From positions 1 to 12,263 of the forward strand of contig JAHHUB010000031.1 in assembly GCA_020024175.1 (NCBI GenBank): 12,263 nucleotides of DNA. Direction: 5' to 3'. Below are positions 7,213-12,263 of this stretch, piece by piece. How positions within the stretch are numbered: the stretch's first letter is position 1; each line of letters opens with the position of its first letter. The DNA is from Oscillospiraceae bacterium. GTDB taxonomy: Bacteria; Bacillota; Clostridia; Oscillospirales; Ruminococcaceae. The position numbers and the translations under genes are program-made. The notes below the pieces were generated by a model. The model did not search any database and was not told the DNA's origin. It worked only from the letters and a program-made list of their open reading frames with translations.

Positions 7213-7872
7213 ATGAATGTATTTCATATAATAGGCCCTGTTATGATTGGACCTTCCAGCTCACATACGGGAGGAACCGTAAGAATAGGCAGAATGGCTC
7301 GTGCTCTCATTGACGGAAATCCAGTAAAAGCTACTTTACTGCTTCACGGTTCTTTTGCCGAAACATACAAAGGACATGGTACCGACAAAGCACTGGTAGC
7401 CGGCATGATGGGCATGAAACCCGATGATGTAGGCATCAGAACTGCTTTGGACAAAGCAAAGGAAATCGGCTTTGAGGTAGAGATTATCACCGGAGAAATC
7501 CCCGGAGCTCACCCCAACACTGTGGCAATTACCCTCACTGACGATTTGGGAAAAACCATAAAAATACAAGGTTCTTCCATTGGCGGAGGAAATATCATCA
7601 TCACAAAGATTAACTCACTCAATGTAAAAATCACAGGTCAGCACGCTTCCGTTATTGTTGTTCACAACGACATCAGCGGTACTATTTCCGCTGTTACCGC
7701 TGTTACTGCAAGACATAACATAAATATTGCAAACCTCATTGTTGAAAGAGAAAAACGCGGCGGCGAAGCTCTTATGATATTTGAAGTTGACGGCAAATTG
7801 TCCGAAAATCTCAAGGACGAAATAAATGCTATTGACAATGTTATCAATACAATTCTCATTGATCCCGTTTAA
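7213..7872 (+). CDS. sdaAB: L-serine dehydratase, iron-sulfur-dependent, beta subunit
   Basis: The beta subunit of the two-chain L-serine deaminase, which with the alpha subunit converts L-serine to pyruvate and ammonia. The 219 residues are of normal length. The N-terminal domain carries GPVMIGPSSSHTGGTVRIGR (8-27), the motif that names the family, then HGSFAETYKGHGTDKAL (45-61) and PGAHPNT (97-103). An ACT domain occupies about 147-215 (VIVVHNDISGTISAVTAVTA and on). ACT domains bind amino acids, and in this enzyme are likely to sense serine; this is family knowledge. The ATG follows GGAGAAAGG (7196-7204). sdaAA begins 31 bases after the stop, so the two subunits are co-transcribed. Confidence 0.96.
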   Translation: MNVFHIIGPVMIGPSSSHTGGTVRIGRMARALIDGNPVKATLLLHGSFAETYKGHGTDKALVAGMMGMKPDDVGIRTALDKAKEIGFEVEIITGEIPGAHPNTVAITLTDDLGKTIKIQGSSIGGGNIIITKINSLNVKITGQHASVIVVHNDISGTISAVTAVTARHNINIANLIVEREKRGGEALMIFEVDGKLSENLKDEINAIDNVINTILIDPV

Positions 7873-7903
7873 TGGTATCACTGTCAGGAAAGGGCTGTAA
7901 AAT

Positions 7904-8824
7904 ATGATAGAAAGATATGATTCAGTGGCATATTTAGCTAAACTTGCCACAGAAGAAAATAAAAAAATATCCGACCTTGTATTGGAAGAACAAGCAGTAG
8001 CCATGGAAACCACCGTGGAAGATATTTATAATCAAATGCTTGAAAACTACAAGGTTATGAAAGATTCTGCAAGAGACGGACTTAATGATACACTCCGTTC
8101 AAACAGCGGAATTACAGGCGGAGATGCTACAAAATTTTATTCATACCTCCAAAACGGCACCAGCTCACTGGGAGATGTTATGAGTCAGGCTATTTTGACA
8201 GCAATCTCCGTAAGTGAATATAATGCTGCCATGGGTAAAATAGTTGCTTCTCCCACAGGCGGTTCATGCGGAATTTTGCCCGCTGTTTTGGTTTCTCTTC
8301 AAAGAAAATACAATATTCCCGATAAAGATATTGTAAATTCCATGTTCACTGCTGCTGCTATAGGTATGGTTATTGCAAATCTGGCTTCACTTTCCGGAGC
8401 TGAAGGTGGCTGCCAGGCTGAATGTGGTTCCGCTGCTGCCATGTCCGCAGGTGCTATGGTAGAGCTTCGCGGAGGTACACCTAAAATGGTTGCAAATGCT
8501 GTAGCTATTGCTCTTAAAAATATCCTGGGTCTTGTATGTGACCCTGTTGCAGGACTGGTAGAAGTGCCATGTATAAAGAGAAATGCCTCAGGTGCTGCCA
8601 ATGCCATTATATCCGCTGAAATTGCTTTGTCCGGAATTGAAAGTGTAATTCCTGTAGATGAAGTTATTGAAGCTATGAAACGTGTTGGCGATATGATGCA
8701 CCCATTCCTGAAAGAAACAGCCAAAGGCGGTTTGGCAGCTACTCCTACAGCTATTAAACTGGCTAATAAAATTTTCGGTTCTAATACAACAGGCTGTACA
8801 GGCTGTGGAAGATGTGTAAAATAA
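7904..8824 (+). CDS. sdaAA: L-serine dehydratase, iron-sulfur-dependent, alpha subunit
   Basis: The catalytic alpha subunit holds the oxygen-sensitive [4Fe-4S] cluster that acts as a Lewis acid on serine. The 306 residues include SPTGGSCGILPAVL (116-129), SGAEGGCQAECGSAAAMSAG (164-183) and a VCDPVAGLVEVPC stretch (211-223). C170, C212 and C223 have spacings of 42 and 11, which match the spacing of the cluster cysteines reported for the Legionella enzyme. The C-terminal end reads TGCTGCGRCVK, with three cysteines (C298, C301, C304). In the Legionella protein the last cysteine folds into the active site as a fourth cluster ligand, so this tail may act similarly; that is inference. AGGAAAGGG precedes the ATG. 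The TAA stop lies one base from the sigE stop on the other strand, with no terminator hairpin between. Confidence 0.96.
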   Translation: MIERYDSVAYLAKLATEENKKISDLVLEEQAVAMETTVEDIYNQMLENYKVMKDSARDGLNDTLRSNSGITGGDATKFYSYLQNGTSSLGDVMSQAILTAISVSEYNAAMGKIVASPTGGSCGILPAVLVSLQRKYNIPDKDIVNSMFTAAAIGMVIANLASLSGAEGGCQAECGSAAAMSAGAMVELRGGTPKMVANAVAIALKNILGLVCDPVAGLVEVPCIKRNASGAANAIISAEIALSGIESVIPVDEVIEAMKRVGDMMHPFLKETAKGGLAATPTAIKLANKIFGSNTTGCTGCGRCVK

Positions 8825-8825
8825 T

Positions 8826-9554
8826 CTAAAGAGAAAGCTTTTGCATGTCAAGTTTAAGTTTTTTCATAATTCTTTTTTCCAAACGGGAAATATAAGACTG
8901 ACTTATTCCCACTAAATCAGCCACCTCTTTTTGAGTGTGCTCCTTGTCCCCCAAAAGTCCGAAACGGAGTTTCATGATTTTTCTTTCCCTGCCCGAAAGA
9001 GATTCCACGCAGTTTAAAAGCATTTGTTTTTCTGCATCTTTTTCAATGGGTTCACTTATTTCATCAGGATCAGTTCCCAATATATCGGAAAGTAAAAGTT
9101 CGTTGCCATCCCAATCCACATTCAGTGGCTCATCTATGGAAACTTCGTTTTTCTGTTGCTGAGTTTTTCTCATATACATGAGAATTTCATTTTCAATACA
9201 GCGGGAAGCATAAGTGGCAAGTTTTATATTTTTATCAGGTTTAAAAGTATTAACAGCTTTTATTAATCCTATAGTTCCTATGGAAGTTAAATCTTCTATC
9301 CCTATTCCGGTGGATTCAAATTTTTTAGCTATATATACCACCAATCTTAAATTATGTACAATAAGCATTTCTTTAGCTGTTTCACCATTGGGTGTATCAA
9401 GCTGAAGGAATGCTTTTTCTTCTTCTTTTTTGGAAAGGGGCGGTGGCAGAGCTTCCGGACTGTTCACATAATACAAATATTTGTTTAATTTTCGTGCGTT
9501 AAGCCATTTCACCAGCCAAATAGTAATTTTTGATTTATTAAAAGAAAACTTCAA
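8826..9554 (-). CDS. sigE: Sporulation sigma factor sigma-E (pro-form)
   Basis: The first mother-cell-specific sigma factor of endospore formation. The 242-residue protein starts with a basic, amphipathic pro-sequence (about 1-29, ending YLYYV), which SpoIIGA removes, followed by the diagnostic EALPPPLSKKEEEKAF (34-49). Region 2 contains NLRLVVYIAKKFE (68-80), IEDLTSIGTIGLIKAV (86-101) and YASRCIENEILMYMRK (115-130). Region 4 contains LSGRERKIMKLRFGL (186-200) and an helix-turn-helix QKEVADLVGISQSYISRLEK (208-227). Translation begins at TTG (9552-9554) immediately after the TAA of spoIIGA; GGGAG about nine bases upstream is a good ribosome-binding site. This back-to-back order couples sigma-E to its protease. 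The stop TAG is one base from the convergent sdaAA stop. Confidence 0.96.
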   Translation of the reverse strand: MKFSFNKSKITIWLVKWLNARKLNKYLYYVNSPEALPPPLSKKEEEKAFLQLDTPNGETAKEMLIVHNLRLVVYIAKKFESTGIGIEDLTSIGTIGLIKAVNTFKPDKNIKLATYASRCIENEILMYMRKTQQQKNEVSIDEPLNVDWDGNELLLSDILGTDPDEISEPIEKDAEKQMLLNCVESLSGRERKIMKLRFGLLGDKEHTQKEVADLVGISQSYISRLEKRIMKKLKLDMQKLSL

Positions 9555-10469
9555 TTAAAATCTCTCCCTTTCTCTCTTCAGATGCTGACAATAAGCGTCA
9601 ATTAAACTTTCATCTTTTTCAAAAAGTATATTTTGAGGCAGAATTATATTGAAATCATGGCTCATAAATTCATCATCTCCCAAAGCCACCACAATTTCAT
9701 CTGCCTTATAAACATTACCTCCTTTTTTGCACACAAATTCATCAGGTACAAAACATTTTAAAATCCCATATTTTCCTACAGTATTATATGGGATTAGTTT
9801 AAAACCTCGAGGGCAATTTTCCAAATCACTTTTTTTAAGCATTTCATATTCTTCGGCAGTAAACAGGCACTTTAACTGTCTTAATCCACACACTGCCGCA
9901 GGATACCCCGAAAATGGCTCTGTAAGTTTATTTCCACTGTCCACAAATCCATCCAACACCGCTACAGCATCATTCCTTTTTATATAAACTTTGTAAATCA
10001 GTTTATCTGGGCATTTTGAATGAAAAATTCTTTTGTAAACACTTATAATAATATAGCATGCAACTGTAAGTACAAAAAGGTATACAGGGTTTATATCAAA
10101 ATAGAAAAATCCGCTGAAATAACTTATATTTACAGGTTTTAAAAAAATTATTACTGCCAGCATTATTCCACCGAAAATAAAACTTATACAAAACAAAAAA
10201 GCAGTGTTTATTAAATAATTTTTACAGCTTCTGTATTTAAAAGCCACTAAAGTCATTACAAAAGGCAGAATAATCCTTACAATTATAATTCCTTTCCCAA
10301 GAAAATCCATAAATATGCTTAAAGCTGAAAAAGCTCCTATTAATGCAGCTATAATTATTCTTTTTCGGTTAATTTCCAATGAACATATTTTACCCACTGA
10401 CAAAATCATAAAATAATTTACAATAAAATTCACAAGTATAAGCACATCAACATATACTATATCAGGCAA
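9555..10469 (-). CDS. spoIIGA: Sigma-E processing peptidase SpoIIGA
   Basis: SpoIIGA is a membrane aspartic protease that cuts the pro-sequence from sigma-E at the asymmetric septum, in response to SpoIIR from the forespore. The 304-residue product has about five hydrophobic segments in its first 145 residues (about 8-24, 35-56, 60-77, 88-110, 127-145), then a cytoplasmic protease domain. The catalytic aspartate is in GFVDSGNKLTEPFSGYPAA (174-192; D177), and the RGFKLIPYNTVG (221-232) block is also conserved. The start is TTG (10467-10469): an in-frame TGA lies nine bases upstream and the conserved VYVDVLILVNF begins at residue 5, so no other start fits. The ribosome-binding site is weak (GAAAGTGTGAT). 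sigE follows without a gap. The upstream promoter has the long-spacer form described separately. Confidence 0.95.
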   Translation of the reverse strand: MPDIVYVDVLILVNFIVNYFMILSVGKICSLEINRKRIIIAALIGAFSALSIFMDFLGKGIIIVRIILPFVMTLVAFKYRSCKNYLINTAFLFCISFIFGGIMLAVIIFLKPVNISYFSGFFYFDINPVYLFVLTVACYIIISVYKRIFHSKCPDKLIYKVYIKRNDAVAVLDGFVDSGNKLTEPFSGYPAAVCGLRQLKCLFTAEEYEMLKKSDLENCPRGFKLIPYNTVGKYGILKCFVPDEFVCKKGGNVYKADEIVVALGDDEFMSHDFNIILPQNILFEKDESLIDAYCQHLKRERERF

Positions 10470-10498
10470 AGCAAATCACACTTTCAATATTTTTTCAT

Positions 10499-10557
10499 AT
10501 TATACATCAATAACCATAAAAAATTTGTCAGAGTGTGGTAAACTCATGAAATATAAT
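10499..10557. promoter_or_regulatory. Symmetric divergent promoter of spoIIGA and the cysteine-rich gene, with Spo0A-like box
   Basis: On the reverse strand CTGACA (10531-10526) and TATAAT (10504-10499) are separated by 21 bases. On the forward strand TTGTCA (10525-10530) and TATAAT (10552-10557) are also separated by 21 bases. The -35 boxes overlap by five bases, so the whole region is nearly symmetric around 10528. The overlap reads TTTGTCAGA; its reverse strand TGACAAA (10530-10524) differs at one position from the Spo0A box TGNCGAA. In Bacillus, spoIIG is known for a 22-base spacer and Spo0A binding over the -35. Boxes are seen; Spo0A binding is inference. Confidence 0.6.
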
Positions 10558-10581
10558 TTATCCGAAAGGAATGACTTATTT

Positions 10582-10842
10582 ATGATGAATAATTGTTGCA
10601 ATAATTCAAACCGTAAACAAAACTGTGGACAATATGCCAAAGGCGGCTGTTCTTATCCCAAATACCAATGTCAGGGAAAACCTGTACCTGCTCCCCTTTT
10701 TCCGGCACTTACAGAACCTACGGAAATTTGCTGCGACTGTTCGGGCTGCAAAGAATATCCCACTAAATGCCGCAATAAATTCTGGCCCTCTTTTGCTCAT
10801 CCAAGATGGTTGTGCTGTGATGACCTTTACTGTGCAAGATAG
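10582..10842 (+). CDS. Small cysteine-rich protein divergent from spoIIGA
   Basis: The product has 86 residues, 13 of them cysteine: 5, 6, 15, 23, 30, 50, 51, 53, 56, 63, 78, 79 and 84. The N-terminus is rich in asparagine (MMNNCCNNSN), the middle is proline-rich (KPVPAPLFPALTEP, 33-46), then comes ICCDCSGC (49-56) and a tail FWPSFAHPRWLCCDDLYC (67-84). There is no signal peptide or membrane segment. I do not recognise the family; the paired cysteines suggest metal binding or disulfide cross-linking, as in spore coat or small structural proteins, but that is speculation. The ATG at 10582 is preferred because AAAGGA (10565-10570) precedes it and the earlier in-frame ATG (10546) falls inside the predicted promoter. 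The symmetric promoter shared with spoIIGA suggests expression at sporulation onset. An overlapping frame (10625-10933) looks like a shadow. Confidence 0.7.
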   Translation: MMNNCCNNSNRKQNCGQYAKGGCSYPKYQCQGKPVPAPLFPALTEPTEICCDCSGCKEYPTKCRNKFWPSFAHPRWLCCDDLYCAR

Positions 10843-10904
10843 CGGAAAATTTACAAATTTACCACTTGATAAACCATGTGCAAACTGTTATTCTATATAT
10901 GTAC

Positions 10905-10933
10905 TTATCCCACCTGAGTTTAAGGTGGGATAA
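10905..10933 (+). promoter_or_regulatory. Hairpin that masks the Shine-Dalgarno of the lipoprotein gene
   Basis: A perfect 11-base-pair stem, TTATCCCACCT (10905-10915) with AGGTGGGATAA (10923-10933), closes a 7-base loop GAGTTTA. The right arm contains AGGTGGG, the only ribosome-binding site for the ATG at 10937, three bases after the stem. The left arm is therefore an anti-Shine-Dalgarno. There is no T-run after it, so it is not a standard terminator. It may limit translation until melted or bound by something; this is inference. Confidence 0.6.
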
Positions 10934-10936
10934 TTT

Positions 10937-12263
10937 ATGATTCAGGATGTGATTAAAATTAATTTATTTAAAAAAATTTCTGTAGTTCTTTTAACTTTGA
11001 TTGTTATATTTTCATTTTCCGGCTGCAATAAGGACAAAGGTGAAAACAGAATTATGCGCTATGATGTAAAACACGGCACACCTGATATTGACCCACAGTT
11101 TTCAACTTCCGACACAGCCAAAAAAATAATAGCAAATACATTTGAGGGGTTATTCAGATATAATTCCAAAGGTGAAATCGAAAATTTACTGGCAGAAAAC
11201 TATTCTCTTTCTTCCGACAAAAAAGTTTATACTTTTAATATAAAAAAAGATGTAAAATGGTCCAACGGTGAACCGCTTACTGCAAAGGATTTTGAATATG
11301 CTTTTAAACGAATGTTTAATTTACAGGCTCTTTCTCCCTATGCTGTAAATTATACCTCCATAAAAAACGCCGATAAAATCTTAAATGGTCAGTATAAAAG
11401 TGATATGCTGGGGGTAAGCTGCCCCAACAAATACATACTTAAAATAGAACTGGAAAATCCAAACCCCTATTTTATATCACTTTTGACACACAATGCTGCC
11501 ATGCCTTGCAGTGAAAAATTTTTGATTGAGTCAAAAGGCAGATACGGTTTGGACAAAGATCACATAATTTTTAACGGACCTTTTGTATTAAAAGCGTGGA
11601 ATGACGAAGAAATCCGAATACGCAGAAACAATGAATATTATGATAAAAAAGATGTTATCTGTGCTGGGGTAAATTTTTATATAGACAGAGAAAACCCCAA
11701 GGATTTATTTTTTAAAAATAAAAGTGACTGTTGTTTTTTAAATGAAAACGATATAGAACAGGCAGAAAAAGACAAAAAAAATATTATAAAATTTGAAAAC
11801 ACCAGTTTACAGCTTATTTTTAATCAGGAAAACAAGTTTTTTTCCAACAATAATATAAGAAAAGCTTTTGGTTATGCTGTAGATATTTCTAAAATAGAAA
11901 GCGATGAATTTTTTACTGTAGAAAAAAATCTTATTCCGGATATTATAAACACCCCAATAGGAAAATACAGAGATATAGCAGGAGATGTAAGTTATTCAAA
12001 AAGACAATCAGCTAAACCTAAAGAAATGCTGGCTTTGGGACTTAAAGAATTGGAAGTAAAAAAAATGAGCAGAATTTCTATTCTTCTCCCTGATAATGTG
12101 GCAGGAAAAAAAGCAGGTTTAGAGCTTCAAAAAGTCTGGGCAAAAGGTATTTCCGTTTATGTAAACTTTGAGTTTCTCCCGGAAAGTGAACTTATGAAAA
12201 GAGTAAAATCATCTGATTACCAAATCGCTTTAGTGCCATCAAGACCGCTTGACGACAGTGCTG
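10937..12263 (+). CDS. Oligopeptide-type ABC transporter substrate-binding lipoprotein (partial)
   Basis: The frame runs without a stop from ATG 10937 to the window end: 442 residues, with the C-terminus missing. The N-terminus has a basic stretch, a hydrophobic core (KKISVVLLTLIVIFSFSGC, 12-30) and a lipobox FSGC with C30 as the lipidated cysteine. The mature part matches the SBP_bac_5 (OppA/DppA) family: GTPDIDPQFSTSDTAKKI, FEGLFRYNSKGEIENLLAEN and the signature DVKWSNGEPLTAKDFEYAFK, then a central domain with NGPFVLKAW and NEYYDKKD. The protein would sit on the outer face of the membrane and deliver peptides or other solutes to an ABC permease that is not in this window. The fully conserved family length is roughly 530-550 residues, so about a fifth is missing. 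The start follows an in-frame TAA at 10931-10933, so it is the first possible one. Its ribosome-binding site is in a hairpin. Confidence 0.93.
   Translation, partial: MIQDVIKINLFKKISVVLLTLIVIFSFSGCNKDKGENRIMRYDVKHGTPDIDPQFSTSDTAKKIIANTFEGLFRYNSKGEIENLLAENYSLSSDKKVYTFNIKKDVKWSNGEPLTAKDFEYAFKRMFNLQALSPYAVNYTSIKNADKILNGQYKSDMLGVSCPNKYILKIELENPNPYFISLLTHNAAMPCSEKFLIESKGRYGLDKDHIIFNGPFVLKAWNDEEIRIRRNNEYYDKKDVICAGVNFYIDRENPKDLFFKNKSDCCFLNENDIEQAEKDKKNIIKFENTSLQLIFNQENKFFSNNNIRKAFGYAVDISKIESDEFFTVEKNLIPDIINTPIGKYRDIAGDVSYSKRQSAKPKEMLALGLKELEVKKMSRISILLPDNVAGKKAGLELQKVWAKGISVYVNFEFLPESELMKRVKSSDYQIALVPSRPLDDSA

Noticed and set aside
8826..9554. Sigma-G, sigma-F or sigma-K in place of sigma-E
   Set aside because: The basic pro-sequence, the EALPPPLS motif and the position directly after spoIIGA identify sigma-E.
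10625..10933. A 102-residue frame overlapping the cysteine-rich gene and ending three bases before the lipoprotein start
   Set aside because: It has no ribosome-binding site, overlaps the likelier cysteine-rich gene in another frame, and its end translates the hairpin. Its composition is not protein-like in a convincing way. It could only be revived by homologues.
10905..10933. Intrinsic terminator after the cysteine-rich gene
   Set aside because: The stem is good but no T-run follows; only TTT before ATG. The placement on the ribosome-binding site suggests another role, although weak termination is not ruled out.

Overview
The window looks like chromosome from an AT-rich, endospore-forming member of the Clostridia. 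The best evidence is an intact spoIIGA-sigE pair. The iron-sulfur L-serine dehydratase in two subunits, a clostridial DUF4830-type protein and the trmK-nif3 pair fit this. The style of the MurC protein suggests the Oscillospiraceae/Ruminococcaceae side of the class, but that is an impression from sequence and not a placement. No rRNA, tRNA, CRISPR array, insertion sequence or phage gene was seen. No stretch over 300 bases lacks a gene; the longest gap is about 258 bases (5453-5710).

Layout. Bases 1-117 hold the end of an unidentified gene, followed by a hairpin terminator. Two forward genes follow: a citrate lyase ligase (CitC) homologue without other cit genes, and a small membrane-anchored DUF4830-like protein. 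A bidirectional terminator at 1822-1864 separates them from a reverse-strand MATE transporter. Next is a tight reverse-strand operon: a 103-residue unknown protein, trmK and nif3, the last two overlapping at ATGA. A 258-base divergent region leads to forward murC. Forward sdaAB-sdaAA follow with their own promoter. sdaAA meets sigE end to end with one base between the stop codons. sigE and spoIIGA lie on the reverse strand. They diverge from a small cysteine-rich gene, which is followed by an oligopeptide-binding-type lipoprotein that runs off the window.

How the genes work together. spoIIGA-sigE is the mother-cell commitment module: SpoIIGA is the membrane protease that removes the pro-sequence of sigma-E. 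Between spoIIGA and the cysteine-rich gene lies a nearly two-fold symmetric promoter region. Both strands have a -35-like box and a perfect TATAAT separated by 21 bases, and the -35 boxes overlap at a Spo0A-box-like sequence. This resembles the long-spacer, Spo0A-activated spoIIG promoter of Bacillus, so the cysteine-rich protein may be an undescribed sporulation-entry gene. The other genes are housekeeping or metabolic: wall precursor synthesis (murC), serine breakdown (sda), tRNA modification (trmK) and export (MATE).

Two forward genes (DUF4830-like and the lipoprotein) have their translation start or Shine-Dalgarno inside a long hairpin, which suggests control at translation. The strongest candidates for something new are the symmetric divergent promoter with its cysteine-rich product and the hairpin masking the lipoprotein ribosome-binding site.
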